Assembly (NCBI RefSeq): GCF_045310675.1
Contig: NZ_JBJHZZ010000016.1
Coordinates: 1-64,000, forward strand
Direction of reading: 5' to 3'
Origin: Clostridium_AT stratigraminis
Lineage (GTDB): Bacteria; Bacillota; Clostridia; Clostridiales; Clostridiaceae
DNA length: 64,000 nt
In this document: positions 18,371 to 26,756 of the stretch, in pieces
Position numbering within the stretch: position 1 is the first letter of the stretch
Layout of the letters: every line of letters begins with the position of its first letter
The notes under the pieces: model-generated
What the model was told of the DNA's origin: nothing
Databases searched by the model: none
The model's input: the letters and a program-made list of their open reading frames with translations, nothing else
Made by a program: the position numbers and the translations under genes

Positions 18371-19639
18371 ATGTACATTAATAATATTAATTCCGTAAAC
18401 TCAACAGCTCTAATTGCTAATGCATATAACGGTGGGAATACAGTTATGGAGACTGGCTCTAATGATGTAGTGCCAGCAAACTCTGATACTATTGAACTTA
18501 GCTTAAATTATTCCAAACCAGTATTATCAATCCTAGATGAAATAAAGAATATATTTAGTAAAAATGATTGGCTAGATTTAGAGGACAATTCATCTATTTC
18601 AGAGTATACATCACAATATGGAAATATTTTAAATAGCATAAAAGCAAATCCAGAGCTTGATGATAATCAAATAGAAAGTCTAACTAAAATTCTGGACTCT
18701 TCATTTGATGATTATGCTGAAAATCTAGCTGAAGCCCTATCAAAAAATATTTCATCGTTTTTTAATCTGGCATACAACGCAGAGCAAATATACACCTCTC
18801 AGGGAACTGACATGGGCATAAGAGGCGAAAAAATTATTAATAAAGATGAATTTAAGAAAAATATTTACAATATGCTTTCCGCATCAAAAATTTTTTATAA
18901 AAATAATACTAGCGGTACAAGAGATGAACTTGAACAATTCCTTCAAGACAAGTTTTCTGAAACTCAAAATATTGATAAGCTAAGCTATAAAGATTTTACA
19001 GCACTTAGGAATACTTTGAGTGCTTATTATAAAACTGATAGAGCTGCATATTACGATACTAACTATAATGATCCCAATAGAAGGTTGGAATTAATGAATA
19101 CTGCTTTAAGCAGTCTAAAGGCCTCTAACGCCTCTCAAACATTAGTGAATGCATTTGAAAAGGCAAAACAGCAAGATAATAACTATTTTATTAGGATGAA
19201 TGCGTATAGAGAAGTAAGAATGGGGTATGAAATCAACTCAGAGAGGCTTATTAAGGATTATATAAAATATTCAGCTAGGTTAGAGAACCTAAAAGAGCGT
19301 AGGAAAGAGATGATTAAGGAGCATGAAAAGGAGATGCAAAAGCTGGAAGAAAAACTTAGGAAACAGATGCTTCAACTTATGCTTTGGGGTTTATCAGACG
19401 GCGAAAAACAAATTCAAAATCTGCAAAAAATACATGAAAGCAAGCTCAATAACCTTTCTAAGCAGGAAACAGAAATTGAAAACAGACTAAAAGGCATTGG
19501 TGAAAATATAAGAAAGAATTCGGAAGAATACTTTAAATTCTTGAAGGCACCAGCTTCCTACATTGATAGTTATTTAGGCAAGTCTCAATTAAATATCCAG
19601 ACTTCAGAGGAAAAACTTGAAACTAATAATATTACCTAA
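18371..19639 (+). CDS. hypothetical protein, soluble, C-terminal coiled coil
   Basis: 422 residues from the chosen start; not recognised. The N-terminus (MYINNINSVNSTALIANAY) looks like the start of a flagellar-associated or secreted clostridial protein without a signal peptide. The middle is helical with repeated Asn/Ser/Asp. Residues about 310-400 form a charged coiled coil (KERRKEMIKEHEKEMQKLEE). An open frame continues upstream to 18077, but those 98 residues run through the decayed tRNA fragment and have no ribosome binding site, whereas GAGGTG-N-AAGG precedes 18371. The gene is isolated between two terminators. Confidence 0.7.
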   Translation: MYINNINSVNSTALIANAYNGGNTVMETGSNDVVPANSDTIELSLNYSKPVLSILDEIKNIFSKNDWLDLEDNSSISEYTSQYGNILNSIKANPELDDNQIESLTKILDSSFDDYAENLAEALSKNISSFFNLAYNAEQIYTSQGTDMGIRGEKIINKDEFKKNIYNMLSASKIFYKNNTSGTRDELEQFLQDKFSETQNIDKLSYKDFTALRNTLSAYYKTDRAAYYDTNYNDPNRRLELMNTALSSLKASNASQTLVNAFEKAKQQDNNYFIRMNAYREVRMGYEINSERLIKDYIKYSARLENLKERRKEMIKEHEKEMQKLEEKLRKQMLQLMLWGLSDGEKQIQNLQKIHESKLNNLSKQETEIENRLKGIGENIRKNSEEYFKFLKAPASYIDSYLGKSQLNIQTSEEKLETNNIT

Positions 19640-19690
19640 GATATCAGAATTTAATCCAAAGGCACAGTTATAATAAATAAAAATCTAATA

Positions 19691-19728
19691 GAAAGGCCCT
19701 AGCACTTTTTTGCTAGGGTCTTTCATTT
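19691..19728 (+). terminator. terminator after the hypothetical gene
   Basis: GGCCCTAGCA and TGCTAGGGTC form a stem with a T-rich loop, followed by TTTCATTTT. Confidence 0.8.
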
Positions 19729-19760
19729 TGGCGGAGAGAGTGGAATTTGATTTCAGTCAC
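19729..19760 (-). pseudogene. partial tRNA-Ser 3' end
   Basis: TGGCGGAGAGAGTGG-ATTTGA matches the 3' end of the intact tRNA-Ser(CGA) at 24005 in all but one base over about 22 bases, then diverges. A CTAGC-type terminator stem stands immediately before it, as at 23964. The copy ends in the T-arm, so it is only a fragment. The 4.3 kb between it and the intact gene may be inserted DNA. Confidence 0.55.
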
Positions 19761-19773
19761 TATTCTTCCTAGC

Positions 19774-20847
19774 TTATCTAGCAAATCTTTCTACATATAT
19801 GTCCTTTTCTTTACTTAAATCAAGCAAAACATTACCCTCAAGCAATATAGGATTTAGCAGATCATCCATATTCACTTTAACAACCTTACATTTACGTTTA
19901 TCGCTTAAAATTACCTCTTCTCCAATGTAGAAATTTATCATATGATTTAAGAACATGTTGCAATAGCTTAAGTCTAGCCTTTTAAAACTTTCTTGCCTAA
20001 TGATATTAAGCGCATCAAAAGGGCCTTTAATGTCTTCGGAGTAACTTCCTGAACTAATTTCATCAAATAAATCTGCAATGGCAATTATTTTTGAGAATTT
20101 GCTTATTTTATCCCCCTTAAGTCCCAATGGATATCCAGATCCATCCATTCGTTCATGATGCATCAATATTCCATAGCCCACAGAGGGATCCAAATACGAG
20201 AACTTTTTAATAAATTCATAACCAATAATAGGATGTGTCTTAAATATCTTATATTCATTTGCATCTAGCTTACTGCCTTTTTCTACAATATCTTTATCTA
20301 GTTTTGTTATACCAAAGTCATGCAGCACCGCAGAATAAATTAAAAAATTCAGATCCTTCCCGGTAACCCCTAACCACTTTCCAAGTATAAAGCTAATAGC
20401 AGCCACATTCATACTATGTCTATAAAAACTTTGCTCTGTGCTTCTGTTAAAAGCAATATTTTTAAGAACTGCATCTGTTGCGGTAAATTTATCTCGGATG
20501 TTTTTCGTAAAAACTCTCAGCTCATCTATATCAGTTTGCTTCACGTCTGATATACTATCTAATGTTTTCTCCAAATCAACAGAGAAACTATTTAAAATAT
20601 TCTCTAGTTCATCAATGGTTTTCAAATTAAATGAAATAGTATTATTTAATTTCTTTTCAGGCAAATCACTTTCTATATATACTTCAATTCTATTTATTAC
20701 ATAAGACTGTTTAAGCTCAGTTATTACTAGTTCAGTAACAGGTTGATCTTTTGCTAGTAACTTATTGTTTCCTTCATATATATCAGCAGCAGCTATCATT
20801 CCCACTTTTAGATTACTAACTGATATTGATTTTTTGTGACTTGGCAT
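19774..20847 (-). CDS. HD-GYP domain protein (probable cyclic di-GMP phosphodiesterase)
   Basis: 357 residues. A short N-terminal PilZ-like/DUF3391-type region (about 1-60), then an HD-GYP domain (about 135-300): His144-region, HD pair His176-Asp177, HH at 230-231 and DGSGYP at 235-240. All metal and GYP residues are present, so it is expected to break down cyclic di-GMP. The start has GAGGTGA before it. It is divergent from the PadR operon. With the GGDEF protein at 15826 it could form a local cyclic di-GMP control pair. Confidence 0.9.
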   Translation of the reverse strand: MPSHKKSISVSNLKVGMIAAADIYEGNNKLLAKDQPVTELVITELKQSYVINRIEVYIESDLPEKKLNNTISFNLKTIDELENILNSFSVDLEKTLDSISDVKQTDIDELRVFTKNIRDKFTATDAVLKNIAFNRSTEQSFYRHSMNVAAISFILGKWLGVTGKDLNFLIYSAVLHDFGITKLDKDIVEKGSKLDANEYKIFKTHPIIGYEFIKKFSYLDPSVGYGILMHHERMDGSGYPLGLKGDKISKFSKIIAIADLFDEISSGSYSEDIKGPFDALNIIRQESFKRLDLSYCNMFLNHMINFYIGEEVILSDKRKCKVVKVNMDDLLNPILLEGNVLLDLSKEKDIYVERFAR

Positions 20848-21158
20848 TCAATTTCACCTCTTACACTTTAATGTTAGTAAATATACTCTTTAATTAAATT
20901 ATCGTACTATTATTTCATTTCTAGAGATGGTTTTTAATCTTAATTGTAATTTTAACCATTTCAAAAGTTCTACGCCATTTATTATACGGTTTACAATTCA
21001 ATATTCTAAACCTTTTTTATTATCCATTTTCGTTTAGTTTTTCTTAATGCTCCAGCATAATTTACCGAAGACTTTGATTTTAGTGGAGAGAAATGAATTT
21101 TAAGAAATGAATCTTACTGTAAATGATTTTGGTATTAACAAATATTTGCACAACACTA
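20848..21158. other. intergenic region between divergent genes
   Basis: About 310 bases that must hold the HD-GYP promoter and the far upstream region of the PadR operon. No ORF with a ribosome binding site, hairpin, riboswitch consensus or repeat was recognised. Confidence 0.5.
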
Positions 21159-21198
21159 TTGACAAACCTATACTATTGAATTATATTCAATAGTATAG
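21159..21198 (+). promoter_or_regulatory. PadR operon promoter with overlapping palindromic operator
   Basis: -35 TTGACA (21159-21164), 17-base spacer, -10 TATATT (21182-21187). Over the spacer and -10 lies a perfect 13-bp inverted repeat with five-base centre (CTATACTATTGAA-TTATA-TTCAATAGTATAG; 21168-21198). The position and symmetry fit autorepression by the PadR protein encoded 36 bases downstream. Confidence 0.8.
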
Positions 21199-21233
21199 AG
21201 ATATCACTAGTGTGATAGGAGGTGCTAAGTAAA

Positions 21234-21557
21234 ATGAATAATCAATATAAAAAAGGAGTGCTGGATCTTCTTGTGTTGTCAATGCTCTCCAAAGAGGACT
21301 GGTATGGATACGATCTATCCGAATATCTTTCAAGGCACATAGACATTGCTGACGGCTCTGTATACCCTCTATTAAGAAAGCTAAAAAGCGATGGACTTGT
21401 AACTACTTATCTTTCTGAAGAGAGTGGTGGTCCGCCGAGGAAATACTACACTATTACAGAAAGCGGAAAAGAATACCTTACAAATGAAAAACAGCAATGG
21501 CTATCCTTTATGAAGACTGTTGAAAAATTATTAGAGGGGGAATCATATCATGAATAA
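21234..21557 (+). CDS. PadR family transcriptional regulator
   Basis: 107 residues. Winged helix of the PadR type: GVLDLLVLSML, YGYDLSEYL, the conserved DGSVYPLLRKLKSDGLV, and PRKYYTITESGKEYL. A short C-terminal dimerisation helix follows. The ATG at 21234 has AGGAGGTG before it. PadR proteins repress membrane-stress or detoxification genes; this one overlaps the next gene by eight bases, so it is coupled with a HAAS protein, a pairing seen in many Firmicutes. It probably binds the palindrome in its own promoter. Confidence 0.92.
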   Translation: MNNQYKKGVLDLLVLSMLSKEDWYGYDLSEYLSRHIDIADGSVYPLLRKLKSDGLVTTYLSEESGGPPRKYYTITESGKEYLTNEKQQWLSFMKTVEKLLEGESYHE

Positions 21558-22275
21558 GCAAAGATTTTTAGATATACTATCAAAAGATCTTGAAAGAATT
21601 AACGTTGATGAAATAGACGATATTATCGAACAATATAATGAGCACTTTTTAAGAAAGATGGCAGATGGACTCAGTGAAGAAGAGATAGTTTCAAAATTAG
21701 GAAAACCTGAAGATGTTGCTATGCAATATGAAAGCAATACCGATACTACCACCGGGAAACAAGGTAATAATATACTGCTGACAATTGGTATTGGCTTCGC
21801 GGATATATGGATTGTATCATTTTTCGCTATTATTTTTGTATGGGACCTTGTATTGGTTGTTTTGACTATTGCTTTTGTATCTTTAGGAATTTGTTTGGTT
21901 GTTGCACCAGGATTTATTACCGGAACAGCGGTTATTCCATATATTCCTTATTTGCCAGGAGCTATAACGGGTATAGCCAGCATCGCCCTTGGTGTCATCA
22001 GTGCTGTCTTAACAATCAATTGCTATATGCTTGCTGTTAAACTTGGAACTGCTTGGCTTAGGTGGCAAAAGAATGTACTATCAGGCAAAAGGAATATACC
22101 CTATTCCGTTTTTCCACTATTTAAAAACAACTTTAAGTACAAACTTCGTAAAGTAATTATTGTTTCTTTGGCGGTATTTGGTGTGCTATTTGTTATTGGC
22201 TTTATCTCAATGGTTTTATGTTCAGGAAGATTCGAATTCTGGCATGCTTGGAGATGGTTTAATTATGCAGTATAG
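21550..22275 (+). CDS. HAAS domain (DUF1700) membrane protein
   Basis: 241 residues. The N-terminal HAAS domain (about 1-60; MNKQRFLDILSKDLERI, then DIIEQYNEHF and LGKPEDVAMQY) is followed by four to five membrane helices to the end. HAAS proteins are usually encoded next to PadR regulators and are thought to couple membrane state to regulation. It overlaps the padR-like gene by 8 bases and the following dehydrogenase gene by 11 bases. Confidence 0.85.
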   Translation: MNKQRFLDILSKDLERINVDEIDDIIEQYNEHFLRKMADGLSEEEIVSKLGKPEDVAMQYESNTDTTTGKQGNNILLTIGIGFADIWIVSFFAIIFVWDLVLVVLTIAFVSLGICLVVAPGFITGTAVIPYIPYLPGAITGIASIALGVISAVLTINCYMLAVKLGTAWLRWQKNVLSGKRNIPYSVFPLFKNNFKYKLRKVIIVSLAVFGVLFVIGFISMVLCSGRFEFWHAWRWFNYAV

Positions 22276-23125
22276 CAAGAAAAATATTGTGGTAACCGGC
22301 GCAACTTCAGGTATAGGCTTTTCAACCTGTGAATTGCTGCTCCAAAATGGATTTAAAGTAATTGGAGTCGGTCACAGTAAGGAAAATTGCGAGAAGGCTT
22401 ATAAAGATCTAAATGTTAAATTTTCAAATGCAGATATTATCTTTTTTTACGGTGATATGATACAGCAGCAGGAAGTAATAAGAATAGGAGAGGACATTAA
22501 AAAATATTTGCATGAGAATTGCAATGATAAACTTTTTGCCATTATTAATAATGCAGGCTGCGTAAGAAGCTGGTATATGACTTCAAATGAAGGCTATGAG
22601 CAGCAGTTTGCGCTTAATCATCTTGCAGGTTTCTTGCTGACTTATGAGCTGTTTTCCAACTTACTTTTAGGGAAAGGACGCATATTATTCACCTCCAGCG
22701 ATTCTCATAAAATGATGAAAATGCGTTGGAAGGACTTAATGTTTGAAATGGGTTATAATCCACTTTTAGCTTATAAACAGTCGAAACTATGCAACATGCT
22801 TACCGCCTATACTTTAAATGAGAGGTATCGAAATAAAGGTATTGCAGCTTATGGTGTCGATCCCGGACTTGTAAGCACAAACATCGGCAACAAAAATACC
22901 GGTTGGCTTGTTAATTTTATATGGAGTATGAGAAAAAAACATGGTGTGGATTCTATGGAAGCTGCTAAAACCTATCTAATGCTTTGTATGGAAGAAACAC
23001 CTCCTCGTGAACTCTATTTCAGATTTTTAAAGCCTCATACGTATAGTAAACAGGTTAACAAGGAAAACTCTGACAGATTATTTGTACTCTCGGAAAAACT
23101 TTGCAATATCAATTATTTGGGGTGA
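22265..23125 (+). CDS. short-chain dehydrogenase/reductase
   Basis: 286 residues. Classical SDR: nucleotide-binding TGATSGIG (about 10-17), NNAG, catalytic SSDS and Tyr-Lys in YKQSK. The C-terminus is longer than in minimal SDRs and resembles retinol-dehydrogenase-like members. The ATG at 22265 lies inside the end of the HAAS gene; an open frame begins at 22160 but those 35 residues are the shadow of the HAAS gene. The substrate is unknown; a lipid-like or hydrophobic carbonyl is plausible because it is coupled with membrane proteins. Confidence 0.85.
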   Translation: MQYSKKNIVVTGATSGIGFSTCELLLQNGFKVIGVGHSKENCEKAYKDLNVKFSNADIIFFYGDMIQQQEVIRIGEDIKKYLHENCNDKLFAIINNAGCVRSWYMTSNEGYEQQFALNHLAGFLLTYELFSNLLLGKGRILFTSSDSHKMMKMRWKDLMFEMGYNPLLAYKQSKLCNMLTAYTLNERYRNKGIAAYGVDPGLVSTNIGNKNTGWLVNFIWSMRKKHGVDSMEAAKTYLMLCMEETPPRELYFRFLKPHTYSKQVNKENSDRLFVLSEKLCNINYLG

Positions 23126-23130
23126 TATAA

Positions 23131-23928
23131 ATGAATGTATTGATTACTGGTGCAGCTGGCGGACTTGGCAGAGCCTTTGCAAATGAGTGCGCAAAACGAG
23201 GATACAACCTCATATTGACCGATATAAATGAAAGTGGTTTAAATGCAATTAAATCTGGTATTGAAAGAAAATATAATACTTCTGTAACTATAAAGAGCTG
23301 TGATCTCACCTCAGACAACAGCGTAGATGAGTTTATGTTATTTGCCCAGAAAGAAAAGCTTCAATTTCATATGCTTCTCAATATTGCAGGAGTAGATTAT
23401 GAGGGTGGATTTATGCAGCGGGACATAAATTCTGTTCTCAAGATATTAAAATTAAACCTTGAAGCTACCTTGAGGATTACTCATAGGGTACTTGAAAAAA
23501 GAACTAACAAAAATCGATTTTATATTATATTCGTATCAAGTCTTGCATCCTTGTATCCTATGCCGCTTAAAGCCACTTATGCAGCTTCGAAGCGGTTCCT
23601 TCTTGACTTTTCATATGCATTGAGAGAGGAATTAAAATCGGATAATGTTTCTGTAATGTCACTATGCCCGGGAGGTATGGCAACCACAAAGGAAGCAATA
23701 AGTGGAATTGCAGCACAGGGCTTTTATGGTGATATCACTACAAACCCCTTGGAAAAGGTTGTTCATAATACAATTTCACGCTCATTATCTAATAAGGCAT
23801 TATATGTGCCTGGTTTACTAAACAGTATTTTAGGTGTTTTAGGGAATATAGTTCCCAGAAAAATAATAACAAGGCTGCTTTATTCAAGATGGACGCATGC
23901 ACAAAAGCAATGGCTTAATACAAATTAA
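23131..23928 (+). CDS. short-chain dehydrogenase/reductase (DltE-like)
   Basis: 265 residues. NAD(P)-binding TGAAGGLGRAFANEC (about 6-20), NIAG, catalytic Ser in FVSSLAS and YAASK. The C-terminal part (about 220-262) includes a hydrophobic stretch typical of the COG0300 DltE-type SDRs. GGGGTGAT precedes the ATG, five bases after the preceding SDR gene. Last gene of the PadR operon. Two successive SDRs suggest two steps on related substrates, but this is inference. Confidence 0.85.
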   Translation: MNVLITGAAGGLGRAFANECAKRGYNLILTDINESGLNAIKSGIERKYNTSVTIKSCDLTSDNSVDEFMLFAQKEKLQFHMLLNIAGVDYEGGFMQRDINSVLKILKLNLEATLRITHRVLEKRTNKNRFYIIFVSSLASLYPMPLKATYAASKRFLLDFSYALREELKSDNVSVMSLCPGGMATTKEAISGIAAQGFYGDITTNPLEKVVHNTISRSLSNKALYVPGLLNSILGVLGNIVPRKIITRLLYSRWTHAQKQWLNTN

Positions 23929-23963
23929 AAAATCAAAGCCAAGCCTTAACGGCAGCAGGTTAT

Positions 23964-24001
23964 AGAAAAAAGGCTCTAGCACAAACAGCTAGAGCCTTTA
24001 A
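23964..24001. terminator. shared terminator of PadR operon and tRNA-Ser(CGA)
   Basis: GGCTCTAGC-ACAAACA-GCTAGAGCC stem with TTTAAAC on the plus side and TTTTTTC on the minus side, between converging transcripts. Confidence 0.85.
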
Positions 24002-24004
24002 ACT

Positions 24005-24096
24005 TGGCGGAGAGAGTGGGATTTGAACCCACGGAACGGTATGACCCGTTCGCCTGTTTTCGAGGCAGGTACCATAGACCACTCGGACATCTCTCC
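24005..24096 (-). tRNA. tRNA-Ser(CGA)
   Basis: 92-nt class II tRNA with encoded CCA. The anticodon loop is CTCGAAA, giving CGA, which reads UCG. The closing pair of the anticodon stem next to the loop is C-A rather than Watson-Crick; the rest of the stem (CCTG/CAGG) is good. Long variable arm AACGGGTCATACCGTT. The region from the tRNA to the next gene (24097-24329) shows no further gene. Confidence 0.95.
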
Positions 24097-24329
24097 ACAT
24101 GATTTACATTACAATTATACTAAAAATATATGTATAAATCAATTTTTCATATTCTATAAATATCTATAAGGCATATGTGAAATAATATATTCTAAAGATA
24201 ATTAGTATTATTTTACACTGCAGGTTTACATAAACACTAAAAAAGTAATATAATTATATAATTAGAATAATTATCAAAAGATATATTCTTTAGTAAAAAG
24301 TACTTTATATAAGAAAGGGAGATGTCTAT

Positions 24330-26054
24330 ATGGACTATAGGGAAGCCTATAACAATTGGGTATCAAATACATACTTTGATGAAGCAACAAGAGCTGAACT
24401 CACATCCATTGAAAAAGATGAAAAAGAAATAGAAGATAGATTTTATAGAGACTTGGAATTTGGTACTGCTGGACTAAGAGGAAAACTAGGAGCAGGGACT
24501 AATCGAATGAATATCTACATAATTTCCAGAGCAACCCAAGGACTAGCAGACTACATTAAAGATAAGGGTAAGCAGTACATGGACAGAGGCGTTGCAATTG
24601 CATATGACTGCAGGCATTTCTCAAAGGAATTTGCCTTAAGAGCTGCACTAGTATTAGCTGCAAATGATATAAAGTCCTATCTTTTTGAAAGCCTTAGGCC
24701 AACACCACTTTTATCCTTTACTGTAAGACATCTAAATGCAGCTTCAGGAATTGTTGTTACTGCAAGCCATAACCCAAAAGAATACAATGGCTACAAGGTG
24801 TATTGGGAGGATGGTGCACAAATAGGTCAGGACTTAGCTGACGCTATTACTGAAAAGATATTAAATATTAAAAACTTTGAAGATATCAAGGTTATGGATG
24901 AAAAAGAGGCTCTAGCTGCAGGTCTTTTAAATATTGTAGGAAAAGAACTTGATGATATATATGTTTCTAAGGTTAAGTCTCTTGCACTAAGAGAAAATAT
25001 TGATAAGGATATTAAGGTTGTTTATACTCCTCTAAATGGAACTGGTAATATTTTAGTAAGAAGAGTATTAAAGGAGAGGGGCTTTACAAACATATCTGTA
25101 GTTCCCGAACAAGAGAACCCAGATCCTAATTTTACTACAGCACCATTTCCTAACCCAGAGGATACTAGGGCCTTCCAGTATGCAGAAAAATTAGGTCAAG
25201 AGCTTGGAGCTGAGCTCTTAATTGCAACTGACCCAGATTGTGATAGACTTGCGATAATGGTAAGAAATAAGGAAGGAAAATATGTTTCCTTTAATGGTAA
25301 TCAAACAGGAGCAATGCTGGTTAAATATATTGTGGAAGCTAGAAAGGAACTAAGTAAATTGCCTTCTAATGGTTTTATAGTTAAATCAATAGTTACTGGC
25401 AATTTAGGTAAAGCTATAGCTGAGAAATATGGCATTACTACCTACGAATCCTTAACAGGCTTTAAAAATATCTGCGGCAAGGCAAATGAACTTGAAAGTA
25501 CAGGAAATCACAGCTTCGTGTTTGGCTATGAGGAAAGTATTGGCTATGTTACTGGCGATTTCGTAAAGGATAAGGATGGAGTTATATCTTCTATGATGCT
25601 TGTTGAAGCAGCTGCTTATTATAAGAAGCATGGTAAGAGCCTTATCGATGTTTTAGAAGAAACCTATGAAGAATTGGGATACTATAGGGAGGCTCAAATT
25701 TCATTAGTTTTAGAGGGAATTGAGGGCAGCAGAAGAATAGGCAGAATGATGGAGGTTTATAGAATTGAGTATCCTACTGAAATAAAGGATACAAGTGTTG
25801 TAGAATATACTGACTATAAAATAGGTAAAAATATAAGCCTTGTTACTGGCGACGAATTAGAAGTTGATATTCCAGCTTCAAATGTTTTAAAATTCGTACT
25901 GGCAGATGGCTCTTGGTATTCTGTAAGGCCTTCGGGCACTGAACCAAAAATTAAGCTTTACCTATACTCTAAGGCTGATACGGAAAAAGCAGCAGAAGAG
26001 AAAATTACTGCAATGAAGGAAATAGTTCTAGGAAAACTAGAATCGGTTGAATAA
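24330..26054 (+). CDS. phosphohexomutase (phosphoglucomutase/phosphomannomutase)
   Basis: 574 residues, the length of PgcA-type enzymes. Active-site phosphoserine loop TASHNPKEYNGYKVYW, metal loop DPDCDRLAI, sugar-binding loop GYEESIGYV and phosphate-binding PSGTEPKIKLYL are all intact. It interconverts hexose 1- and 6-phosphates, feeding cell-wall and glycolipid sugar nucleotides. GGGAG precedes the ATG; single-gene transcript ending at a strong terminator. Confidence 0.95.
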   Translation: MDYREAYNNWVSNTYFDEATRAELTSIEKDEKEIEDRFYRDLEFGTAGLRGKLGAGTNRMNIYIISRATQGLADYIKDKGKQYMDRGVAIAYDCRHFSKEFALRAALVLAANDIKSYLFESLRPTPLLSFTVRHLNAASGIVVTASHNPKEYNGYKVYWEDGAQIGQDLADAITEKILNIKNFEDIKVMDEKEALAAGLLNIVGKELDDIYVSKVKSLALRENIDKDIKVVYTPLNGTGNILVRRVLKERGFTNISVVPEQENPDPNFTTAPFPNPEDTRAFQYAEKLGQELGAELLIATDPDCDRLAIMVRNKEGKYVSFNGNQTGAMLVKYIVEARKELSKLPSNGFIVKSIVTGNLGKAIAEKYGITTYESLTGFKNICGKANELESTGNHSFVFGYEESIGYVTGDFVKDKDGVISSMMLVEAAAYYKKHGKSLIDVLEETYEELGYYREAQISLVLEGIEGSRRIGRMMEVYRIEYPTEIKDTSVVEYTDYKIGKNISLVTGDELEVDIPASNVLKFVLADGSWYSVRPSGTEPKIKLYLYSKADTEKAAEEKITAMKEIVLGKLESVE

Positions 26055-26061
26055 AATAATT

Positions 26062-26100
26062 ATGAGCCACGGGGAGGTTTTTCGTGGCTCGTCTTTTGTC
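26062..26100 (+). terminator. terminator of phosphohexomutase gene
   Basis: GAGCCACG and CGTGGCTC arms with an 11-base loop, followed by GTCTTTTGTC. Confidence 0.8.
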
Positions 26101-26124
26101 ATGAAACAGTAGGAATTTGCTTTA

Positions 26125-26565
26125 TTATCTCTTAGCCATAAAAAATTCCTTAAGCAGCTTGCTGCACTCTGTGTTATACATCCAGTCTAATTGAATATTA
26201 TAATTCAAATTTGGATTTTCTAATACATTTATTACGGATCCACAGGCCCCTGCTGTGGGATCAAAGGTACCGATATAGAGCCTATTTACTCTAGCTTGGG
26301 CTATGGCAGAGGCACACATAGCACAGGGTTCTAAGGTAACGTACATTTCACAGCTTGTAAGTCGCCACTTATTAAGAGACTCACAAGCTCTTTTTATTGC
26401 CAATATTTCCGCATGTGCTGTGGGGTCCTTTAATGTTTCTTTAAGATTATGTGCTCTTGCCACTATTTCATTATTCCTAACTATAACAGCGCCCACTGGA
26501 ACTTCTTTAATATATAGAGCTTTTCTAGCCTCTTCTAATGCTTCATCCATAAAAAATTCTTTCAT
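26125..26565 (-). CDS. tadA: tRNA-specific adenosine deaminase TadA
   Basis: 146 residues from the chosen start. Deaminase zinc motifs HAEILAI and PCAMC are both present, with the tRNA-recognition pattern of TadA (TLEPCAMCASAIAQARV). It converts A34 to inosine in tRNA-Arg(ACG), a gene that is itself present in this window at 56091. I start at 26565, where GGTGG is suitably placed; an ATG at 26580 lacks such a site, though it would add only five residues. Confidence 0.95.
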   Translation of the reverse strand: MKEFFMDEALEEARKALYIKEVPVGAVIVRNNEIVARAHNLKETLKDPTAHAEILAIKRACESLNKWRLTSCEMYVTLEPCAMCASAIAQARVNRLYIGTFDPTAGACGSVINVLENPNLNYNIQLDWMYNTECSKLLKEFFMAKR

Positions 26566-26756
26566 ATTAAATACCACCATAACAAAGTTTAAATATAATT
26601 CCTATTCTTGCATAACCACCTTATTATTTCAAGATTACATTGAAATATATCTTATAATTGATCATTTAAAACCTCCAGAACATAGTTATTAGTCATAATT
26701 TTTAAATTTAAATATTATAAATATGTTAGTAATAATTATTAGGAGTTTTCTGTTTT

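Noticed and set aside
22160..22264. N-terminal extension of the first short-chain dehydrogenase with a hydrophobic segment
   Set aside because: It is the alternate-frame reading of the membrane helix of the HAAS gene; the SDR fold starts normally at 22265.
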